Positions 7,228 through 12,799 of a stretch of 16,609 nt of DNA are shown piece by piece. A program made the translations under genes and the position numbers. Below the pieces are notes generated by a model. It searched no databases. It was given only the letters and a program-made list of their open reading frames with translations, and was not told the DNA's origin. The stretch covers positions 1 through 16,609 of the forward strand of contig CALGYL010000258.1 in assembly GCA_937934775.1 (NCBI GenBank), written 5' to 3'. This DNA is from an uncultured Clostridia bacterium. Its GTDB lineage: Bacteria > Bacillota > Clostridia > Christensenellales > Aristaeellaceae. Numbering within the stretch: the first letter of the stretch is position 1; every line of letters starts with the position of its first letter.

Positions 7228-8348
7228 CAGATCGCCTCCTCCTTGATCCCCTCGGCGCCCGACCAGAAAGCCGCCGAGCGCTCGATTTCTTCCATAATGT
7301 CGTTAAGCCCCGCACAGCTGCCCCGCCTGACGTAACAGCCGGAGGCGGCGTTGCCGGTCATCAGGCATCCGGCCGGATCGAGCCCAGCCAGCATGCCCAG
7401 CATGAACCCGGCGTTGAAGTTGTCGCCGCCGCCGGTCAAAAGCACCGGGCTCTCCGCAAGCCGGGTCGCGAGGACTTCCTCCCCGTCCGGGCCGAAAATC
7501 CTGGCGTAGCGCAGCGAGTGGTGAATCAGAAGGTCCATACTGCCGGTCCCGTACAGCGCCCTGGCCCGCGCGTTGAGCCTCTCACCCGGCGCGATGCCCG
7601 CTTTGTCGGCCAGCGAGGTAAGCTCGCCGTCGTTGACCGAGAGCACCGTGCGCGCCTGACTTCGAAGTAGCCGGAGCGTCTCCAGAAGGTCCGCGATCTC
7701 CTCACCGCTCCGGTGGGTCATATCGGCGGTATCGCAGAACACAAACCGGGGCTTCTCGGTGAGCGAAGGCAGTAGTTTCTCCGCGATGCCGCGCCACAGC
7801 GCCTGCATCTCGGGCACTTCACCCCAGTTGAGCAGCGCCAATACGTCCGCGCCCTCCAGCGCCCAGGCCAGGGAATCTTCCCCCGCGCGGCGCAAAAACA
7901 CCTCGTAGGTCATGCCCGACATGCCGCCATTGTCCGACAGAAACAGCTTGCAGGCGTCAAATTCCACCGCCAGACAGAAACCCGGTTCGCCGTAGGAGAC
8001 GATGCGGGCGCCCTCCTTCAGCGGCTCGAAGGCCTCCGCCACGTTGGGAAAGCCCATCGTGCCCACGCAGGTACACGCAACGCCCATGCGCATCAGGGCG
8101 ATGGCGGTATTGGGCATGTTGCCGCCCGGGCGAACCTGCACGCCGTCCAGCGACAGGTAGGCGCTCATCTCCCGGCGGGCCGCGAGAAATCGGGCCATCT
8201 CGTCCATGGACCCAAGCGGCCGCCCGTCGGGGCCCGCCGCCCGGTGGGCAATCCGGTCAATAAAGCCGTCCAGCCCCAGCACGGCGCGGGACGCGCGGGG
8301 CTCCCCCGCGTGCCGCTTCAGCCGCTCCAGTACCTCAGGCACATTCAT
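7227..8348 (-). CDS. PfkB/ribokinase-family sugar kinase, divergent
   Basis: A 373-residue cytosolic kinase-like protein of the PfkB family. The N-terminal part contains VLGLDGFIDR (23-32) and the glycine-rich substrate loop GGNMPNTAIALMRMG (75-89). The C-terminal signature is GGGDNFNAGF (306-315), with D309 in the place of the catalytic base. The usual preceding Asp-Thr (DTxGAGD) is replaced by Leu-Leu-Thr, so it is divergent, and activity on a sugar is likely but not certain. The ATG at 8348 was chosen over longer frames (which reach 8426 and overlap the GH4 gene) because AAAGGTG lies nine nt upstream and the extension does not look like protein of this family. It sits 35 nt after the GH4 gene and overlaps the MttB-like gene by one nt. 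It probably phosphorylates the sugar freed by GH4. Confidence 0.78.
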   Translation of the reverse strand: MNVPEVLERLKRHAGEPRASRAVLGLDGFIDRIAHRAAGPDGRPLGSMDEMARFLAARREMSAYLSLDGVQVRPGGNMPNTAIALMRMGVACTCVGTMGFPNVAEAFEPLKEGARIVSYGEPGFCLAVEFDACKLFLSDNGGMSGMTYEVFLRRAGEDSLAWALEGADVLALLNWGEVPEMQALWRGIAEKLLPSLTEKPRFVFCDTADMTHRSGEEIADLLETLRLLRSQARTVLSVNDGELTSLADKAGIAPGERLNARARALYGTGSMDLLIHHSLRYARIFGPDGEEVLATRLAESPVLLTGGGDNFNAGFMLGMLAGLDPAGCLMTGNAASGCYVRRGSCAGLNDIMEEIERSAAFWSGAEGIKEEAI

Positions 8349-8383
8349 CGTATCAACACCTTTAATCGCTTTCGGTCGGCCGG

Positions 8384-9772
8384 CTACCAGCTGAGCCGCG
8401 GCAGGATCTCTGCCTGGCGCTCGCACATTTCGTTAATCAGGGCGACGGCGTTGTTGTAGGTGGAGACGGTGGGGTCGATCAGCATCGCCTGCAACAGCTT
8501 GTGCCGGGATTTTTCGGTATAGGCTTCGATCAGAAGCTGCGCGATCACGCCCTGCGTGGAAATCATATGGGCGATGGCGGCCGGCAGAGGCTTATCCGAC
8601 GCCACCGGATGGATGCCGCTTCCATCCACCAGCGCGGGGACTTCCACCACCATGCCTTCGGGCAGGTTCGAAACCAAACCGTGGTTGGGCATGTTGACCG
8701 CGCCGATCGACCGGGGCTTGTCAAAGAAGATCGCCTCGGCGATCGGGATGCCGTACTCGCCGGAGCCACGCAGCTGCCCGTCCTTCAGGCGGAAGCTGGC
8801 CTCAAAACCCGGATCGCCGTTGCCTTCCGGCTTCTCCCTGGGGTACAGGTCGCGGGCGGTGGGGTTTCCCGAAAAGCTGTAGACGAATTCCGGCACCTTA
8901 CCGCCGTGCCAGGGGTCGCTCCGCACCGGATCGAAGAAGTATTGAATCTTCGAACTGGCCAGCATCTCGTCGCTCCAGGCGATGTATTCGCCGATGTGGT
9001 TGGTGCCGGGGTACGGGTACAGACCGAACGCCCGGAACATAAGCCTGGACAGGCCAAGCTCGTCCCAGTGGGCCAGCCAGTCCATTTTGTCTTCTTTTTC
9101 CCGAAGCAGTGGGTACAGATCCTCGCCGGTTGACTTTCTCACGATCCTCGTGAACCAGCCGAAGTGGTTGAGGCCGTACACCCGGGTCTCCAGTTCCTCC
9201 TTGGGCAGTTCCAGGATGGCGGACAACTGGTCCACCCCCATGCCTTCGCCGTGGCAGAGGCCCACGACCTTCGTCCTAGTCAGTTTATTGACCGCCTCCA
9301 CCAGCTTAGCCTCGGGGTTTGTGTAATTGAGCAGCCACGCGTCCGGGCAGACCTTCTCCATCGTCCTTGCGATTTCAAGCGTCGGGCCGATGTTTCGCAG
9401 CGTGTGGAACATGCCGCCCGGTCCGCCGTTTTCGCCGTATACCTGGCGGAAGCCGTAGCGGCGCGGGATGTGGAAATCCATCGACCAGTAGCGGTAGCGA
9501 TCCACCTCGATGGCGGAAACCACAAAGTCAGCGCCCTCCAGCGCCTGCGCCAGGCAGGTGGTGGCGGAGAGCTTCACATCCCGCCCGGAGGCCTTGACGG
9601 CCTCCCGCGCAAATGCCTCGCTGACCCGGAGCGCGTCCTCCGCAATGTCCATCAGCGCGATTTCGAGGTCCGCCGTCCTGATCGATTCGTTCAGCAGGAT
9701 ATCCCCCAGCGTCGCGGGGCAAAAACACACGCTTCCGGCGCCCACGATGGTAAACTTGATCTTTCTGGACAT
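8384..9772 (-). CDS. Family 4 glycoside hydrolase, NAD- and metal-dependent
   Basis: A 462-residue GH4 enzyme. GH4 enzymes cleave glycosides by a redox-elimination mechanism using NAD and a divalent metal. An N-terminal Rossmann start (IVGAGSVCFCPATLGDILL, about 9-27) is followed by GENGGPGGMFHTLRNIG (113-129), NPEA (152-155), CHGE (173-176, Cys and His being the usual metal ligands) and NHFGWFT (202-208). The C-terminal NHGLVSNLPEGMVVEVP motif is also typical. The four-residue CHGE is neither the CHSV of melibiase-type alpha-galactosidases nor the CHEI of alpha-glucosidases; CHGx is the form associated with uronic-acid-specific members. The substrate is therefore open: alpha-galactoside, alpha-glucuronide or alpha-galacturonide. 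ATG at 9772 has GGGAGGAAGG just upstream. It is the first gene of the operon after a consensus promoter. Confidence 0.92.
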   Translation of the reverse strand: MSRKIKFTIVGAGSVCFCPATLGDILLNESIRTADLEIALMDIAEDALRVSEAFAREAVKASGRDVKLSATTCLAQALEGADFVVSAIEVDRYRYWSMDFHIPRRYGFRQVYGENGGPGGMFHTLRNIGPTLEIARTMEKVCPDAWLLNYTNPEAKLVEAVNKLTRTKVVGLCHGEGMGVDQLSAILELPKEELETRVYGLNHFGWFTRIVRKSTGEDLYPLLREKEDKMDWLAHWDELGLSRLMFRAFGLYPYPGTNHIGEYIAWSDEMLASSKIQYFFDPVRSDPWHGGKVPEFVYSFSGNPTARDLYPREKPEGNGDPGFEASFRLKDGQLRGSGEYGIPIAEAIFFDKPRSIGAVNMPNHGLVSNLPEGMVVEVPALVDGSGIHPVASDKPLPAAIAHMISTQGVIAQLLIEAYTEKSRHKLLQAMLIDPTVSTYNNAVALINEMCERQAEILPRLSW

Positions 9773-9826
9773 GGGGCCTTCCTCCCTGCCGCACCGGTTT
9801 TGATTGTGAATCCACCGACGCGCTAT

Positions 9827-9841
9827 TTTATTAATTAACTT
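9827..9841 (-). promoter_or_regulatory. Candidate ROK operator upstream of GH4 operon
   Basis: On the minus strand this reads AAGTTAATTAATAAA, starting 9 nt after the -10 box, so it covers the predicted transcription start. It matches 13 of 15 positions of the element at 11206-11220 in front of nagB, at the same place relative to its promoter. The TTAATTAA core is a palindrome. A ROK repressor gene lies between the two sites, so a shared operator for it is the simplest reading (inference). Confidence 0.6.
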
Positions 9842-9842
9842 T

Positions 9843-9878
9843 GTTTATTATTATATCCGCTTACAATCTGCGTGTCAA
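9843..9878 (-). promoter_or_regulatory. Consensus sigma-A promoter for the GH4 operon
   Basis: TTGACA (9878-9873 on the minus strand), a 17-nt spacer, and TATAAT (9855-9850): a perfect match to the housekeeping sigma-A consensus. It faces the GH4 gene, about 75 nt from its start codon, with the candidate operator just downstream. Such a strong promoter would need a repressor to be silent when the sugar is absent. Confidence 0.88.
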
Positions 9879-9883
9879 GGCAG

Positions 9884-9918
9884 AAAAAACGGCGCAAATT
9901 TGTGCAATTTGCGCCGTT
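9884..9918 (-). terminator. Intrinsic terminator of the ROK gene
   Basis: A perfect 13-bp inverted repeat (arms 9888-9900 and 9906-9918, 5-nt loop) followed on the minus strand by a run of six T. It lies 33 nt after the ROK stop codon and just before the -35 box of the GH4 operon, so it insulates that promoter from repressor-gene transcription. Confidence 0.93.
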
Positions 9919-9951
9919 GTCCGCCCGAACAGATTGAGTTTTGGCAGGAAT

Positions 9952-11076
9952 CTATTCGTCCTCCGATAAAATCTTGTGGACCGCGCTGTCCAGCGCCGCC
10001 GAAGCCGCGCCCACGATGCCCGGATCGGGGCAGCACTGCGCCTGGATGGAAACGTCCAGTACGCTCAGATCCTTGACCCTGGCCGCGACGCTTGCGAAGA
10101 ACGTCTCGCCCAGCGCCTGCGCCAGCACGCCGCCCAGCACCACCGTCTGGCAGTCGAGAATGGACACGATGTTGCTGACGCAGATGGCGACCGGAACAGC
10201 CACGTAGTCCGCGATCTCCTGAAGGTTCCAATCGCCGTGGAGGAAGGGCTCGAAGCCGAACTTCTCCCGGAGGGCCTTCAGGTTGATGCGGCTCTCCAGC
10301 CAGCCGGGGCTTTCGCGTCCGGCAGCGTAGTCCTCGATGAAGGTCATGTAGCCAATCTCACCGCACTGGCGGGTGCCGCCGCGACGAAGCTTGCCGTCCA
10401 GCACAAGTCCTGCGCCGATGCCGGTGCCCAGCGAGACGTAGATCAGGTCGGAGAGGTTCTTCCTCGCCTGATGCTCGCCCAGAACCGCCATGTTGGCGTC
10501 GTTGTCCACAAAGACGGGCGCGTGAAAGCGGGCCTCCAGCGCGCGTTCGTAGCGCTCGATGGACATGGGCACGTTGACGTTGACCAGCGGCGCAAAGTTG
10601 ACCTCATGGGTATCGGGGTTGTAGCCGCCCGGCACGCCAATGCCGATGCCCTTGACCCGGTCGCGCTCGATGCCTGCCGCGCCGATCAGCGAATCGATCA
10701 TCTCCGGCAGCGCCGTCCCCAACCCGTCGGAAAGGTTGGTACCCACGTGGCGGATGCTGACTGGGCCGACCTCCCTCAGGAGGTTGACCAGCCCCGCTCG
10801 GATGTACTCGCCCTCCAGGATGACCCCCGCCGCGTGAAAGGCATTTTTATTCAATTGGAGCATGACGGGTTTCCGGCCCAGCGCCGTGCTGCGCTCGCCG
10901 GTCTCCAGCACCAGCCCTTTTCCCAACAGGAAGTCGATGATCTTGATCACCGTGGGCGTGGAGATGCCCGACCGCCGGGCCAATTCCGCCTTGGAGATCT
11001 CATCGTTTTCACATAACAGCTGAAAAATCGTGCGCCGGTTCATATCGCGCAGGTCCGAGGCGATGTAGGGCTTCAT
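9952..11076 (-). CDS. ROK-family transcriptional repressor
   Basis: A 374-residue ROK (repressor, ORF, kinase) regulator in the NagC/XylR/Mlc group. Residues 1-60 form a winged helix (DLRDMNRRTIFQLL, then ISKAELARRSGISTPTVIKIIDFL). The rest is the sugar-kinase-like fold with VFVDNDANMAVLGE (188-201) and SLGTGIGAGLVLDGKLRRGG (215-234). The usual zinc motif CxCGxxGC is missing, replaced by RQCGEIGYM (236-244), as in some XylR-type repressors; one ligand Cys remains at most. The frame is open to 11142, but ATG at 11076 is preferred: the longer form would start inside the promoter -35 box, and homologous ROK repressors begin near 'MKPYIASDLRDMNR'. The candidate SD is GGGGAG, about 11 nt upstream. 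It is divergent from nagB. Its ligand is probably the sugar or sugar phosphate of the locus. Confidence 0.88.
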   Translation of the reverse strand: MKPYIASDLRDMNRRTIFQLLCENDEISKAELARRSGISTPTVIKIIDFLLGKGLVLETGERSTALGRKPVMLQLNKNAFHAAGVILEGEYIRAGLVNLLREVGPVSIRHVGTNLSDGLGTALPEMIDSLIGAAGIERDRVKGIGIGVPGGYNPDTHEVNFAPLVNVNVPMSIERYERALEARFHAPVFVDNDANMAVLGEHQARKNLSDLIYVSLGTGIGAGLVLDGKLRRGGTRQCGEIGYMTFIEDYAAGRESPGWLESRINLKALREKFGFEPFLHGDWNLQEIADYVAVPVAICVSNIVSILDCQTVVLGGVLAQALGETFFASVAARVKDLSVLDVSIQAQCCPDPGIVGAASAALDSAVHKILSEDE

Positions 11077-11106
11077 TCCAAAAAAGACTCCCCGCTCGTT
11101 GACAGA

Positions 11107-11142
11107 TGCCAAGAATATACCACAATTGCGGCCAATTTGCAA
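11107..11142 (-). promoter_or_regulatory. Promoter of the ROK gene
   Basis: On the minus strand TTGCAA (11142-11137), a 17-nt spacer and TATATT (11119-11114) make a good sigma-A promoter about 40 nt upstream of the chosen ROK start. It lies back-to-back with the nagB promoter: the two -35 boxes are 28 nt apart. Confidence 0.7.
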
Positions 11143-11170
11143 ACAGGGGCTTGGGCCGGAAAATTGCCGG

Positions 11171-11206
11171 TTGACAGCGGAGGCCCGCTCCGTTAGGATA
11201 TAAGTA
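11171..11206 (+). promoter_or_regulatory. Promoter of nagB
   Basis: TTGACA (11171-11176), a 17-nt spacer, then TAGGAT (11194-11199), leading into nagB. The candidate operator follows at 11206-11220. Expected transcription start is near 11206, leaving a leader of about 30 nt to the GTG start. Confidence 0.75.
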
Positions 11207-11220
11207 AGTTCCTTAATAAA
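11206..11220 (+). promoter_or_regulatory. Candidate ROK operator upstream of nagB
   Basis: AAGTTCCTTAATAAA, beginning seven nt after the -10 box, shares 13 of 15 positions with the element downstream of the GH4-operon promoter (9827-9841, minus strand), in the same orientation with respect to transcription. The centre CC here replaces AA there. Confidence 0.58.
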
Positions 11221-11237
11221 TGTTTGGAGGGATCGCC

Positions 11238-11960
11238 GTGGAGATCGTCGTTCAATCGGATGCCGGGGCGCTGGCAGAGGCTGTGGCGCTGCGGGCGGCG
11301 GAGTTCATCAACCGGAATCCGGGGGCGCTCGTCTGTCTGGCCGCGGGCGACACGCCGCTCGCCGCCTATCGGCACATGATTCGGCTTCAAGAAGCGGGCA
11401 AGGTGAACCTGTCCAGCGTCTATTACGTAGGCCTGGACGAATGGGTGGGCCTGGGGCGCGAAACCCGGGGTTCCTGCCTGCAGGTGATGTTTGACGGCTA
11501 CTACGATCCCGCGGGCATCCCGGCGGAGCGCATTGTGGCCTGGAATGGGCTAAACGGCGATGTGGACGCGGAGATCGGACGCGTTACTTCGTGGATCCGG
11601 GCGCGGGGCGGCATCGATTTCACGATCCTCGGCATCGGCATGAACGGGCACGTCGGCTTCAACGAACCGGGCACGGGCCTTCCGGAGGGCTGCATCCGGG
11701 TAACGCTGGACGAAACCACCAAGCGCGTCAGCGCAAAATACTTTGACGCGCCGCTGCCGGTTCGGTTCGGCGAGGGCGTGGGCGCGGGTGAACTGAAAAA
11801 GGCCCGTGAGATCCTTTTGATGGCCTCGGGCGCTCACAAAGCGCCCATCGTCGCACGGGTGGCGAAAGGCGCGCCGGACGCGGCCGTCCCGGCCTCGCTG
11901 TTTTCGGATCATCCCAGCATAACGCTGATGCTGGACGAGACCGCCGCGCAGGCGCTGTAG
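11238..11960 (+). CDS. nagB: Glucosamine-6-phosphate deaminase family protein
   Basis: A 240-residue enzyme of the NagB / 6-phosphogluconolactonase fold. It probably converts glucosamine-6-phosphate to fructose-6-phosphate plus ammonia. LAAGDTP (about 34-40) is the phosphate-binding loop, VGLDEWVGL (64-72) carries the active-site Asp67, and GIGMNGHVGFNEPG (132-145) carries His138 and Glu143. The Asp found in E. coli at the position before Gly-His is Asn136 here, as in many Gram-positive NagB proteins. Length is close to Bacillus NagB. GTG at 11238 is the start because GGAGGG lies six or seven nt upstream; the in-frame ATG at 11220 overlaps the operator and has no SD. A galactosamine-6-phosphate isomerase (AgaI type) is the main alternative. 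It is divergent from the ROK repressor and probably controlled by it. Confidence 0.85.
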   Translation: MEIVVQSDAGALAEAVALRAAEFINRNPGALVCLAAGDTPLAAYRHMIRLQEAGKVNLSSVYYVGLDEWVGLGRETRGSCLQVMFDGYYDPAGIPAERIVAWNGLNGDVDAEIGRVTSWIRARGGIDFTILGIGMNGHVGFNEPGTGLPEGCIRVTLDETTKRVSAKYFDAPLPVRFGEGVGAGELKKAREILLMASGAHKAPIVARVAKGAPDAAVPASLFSDHPSITLMLDETAAQAL

Positions 11961-12006
11961 CGGGCGCAAAACACACACGGCATTTGAAGCGCGGCCGGTG
12001 TTCCCC

Positions 12007-12036
12007 AAAGGCGCGTACTATGTTATAATTGGTACG
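12007..12036 (+). promoter_or_regulatory. Extended -10 promoter of the response regulator gene
   Basis: TGTTATAAT (12021-12029) is an extended -10 box (TGnTATAAT); the -35 position is poor (TTCCCC at 12001-12006). CGTAC (12014-12018) and GTACG (12032-12036) form an inverted repeat that frames the -10 box, so a repressor or autoregulator could sit here. The nagB-regulator gap (11961-12064) shows no clear terminator. Confidence 0.55.
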
Positions 12037-12064
12037 TATTACGCGTTTTGCAAGGGGTGGAAAC

Positions 12065-12799
12065 ATGCGTCTTGTCGTCGTGGAGGATGAGATCCGGTCC
12101 CGTCATGGGCTGGTGGAACTCATCCAGTCCATCGATCCGCGCTGCAAGGTGGTGGGGCAGGCGGTCAACGGGCAGCAGGGGCTGCAGCAGTTGGGCGCGC
12201 TGGCGCCCGACGTCGCGTTCGTGGACATCCGCATGCCCGTGATGGATGGGCTGGAAATGATCCGTGAAGCCCGCCGTCTGGAGCTGAAGTGCGATTTTGT
12301 GGTGGTCAGCGCCTATGCGGAGTTCGAATACGCGCGGCAGGCGCTGCTTCTGGGCGCGCGGGACTACCTGATCAAGCCCCTGACGCTGGAAGACGTGGAG
12401 CGCGTGCTCGCCCGGCTGCTCCCCGCGCCCGAAGCGGCCGTGCCGCCGCCCCAGCACCCGGCGGTGCGCAAGGCGCTGGAGACGATCCACCAGGATTACG
12501 CAAAGCGCATCGGCCTCGAGGAATTGAGCGAGCAATTGCAGATGACCAGCGAATACCTGAGCTATCTTTTCCGCCGGGACGTAGGCGTGACCTTCTCCAC
12601 GTATCTGCGGAATTACCGAATCGGGCGCGCCTGCGAGCTGATGAAGAGCGGCGACGCTTCCACCTACGAACTGGCGCAGTCGGTGGGCTTTTCCGACGCG
12701 AAATACTTCTGCCGGGTGTTCCGGCAGGTGACGGGCCAATCCTCCGGAGAGTATCTCAAGGGACTGCCGGATGACGACACTCGGCACGAGGAAGAATGA
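12065..12799 (+). CDS. YesN/AraC-type response regulator
   Basis: A 244-residue cytosolic response regulator. Residues 1-120 form a receiver domain with acidic pocket E7/D8/E9, phosphoacceptor D54 (VAFVDIRMP), switch residue S82 (VVVSAY) and K104 (YLIKPL). Residues about 140-240 form an AraC-type double helix-turn-helix (IGLEELSEQLQMTSEYLSYLFRR and ELAQSVGFSDAKYFCRVFRQ). It is shorter than typical YesN (about 370-530 aa) because the long central region is missing. ATG at 12065 follows GGGGTGG; an in-frame ATG at 12029 lies inside the promoter -10 box and is rejected. It is probably the partner of the YesM-type kinase encoded tail-to-tail with it, and would activate the second sugar ABC operon (inference). 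Its last 44 nt overlap the kinase gene on the other strand. Confidence 0.9.
   Translation: MRLVVVEDEIRSRHGLVELIQSIDPRCKVVGQAVNGQQGLQQLGALAPDVAFVDIRMPVMDGLEMIREARRLELKCDFVVVSAYAEFEYARQALLLGARDYLIKPLTLEDVERVLARLLPAPEAAVPPPQHPAVRKALETIHQDYAKRIGLEELSEQLQMTSEYLSYLFRRDVGVTFSTYLRNYRIGRACELMKSGDASTYELAQSVGFSDAKYFCRVFRQVTGQSSGEYLKGLPDDDTRHEEE

Noticed and set aside
5827..7335. 502-codon plus-strand open frame opposite the MttB-like gene
   Set aside because: Mirror of the real gene in GC-rich DNA; composition and lack of motifs argue against translation.
11077..11142. Upstream start (ATG 11142) for the ROK gene
   Set aside because: It lies inside the -35 box of the predicted promoter, so it would not be in the mRNA; the start at 11076 matches ROK proteins.
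11220..11237. ATG at 11220 as start of nagB
   Set aside because: It overlaps the candidate operator, has no SD, and GGAGGG lies correctly before GTG at 11238.
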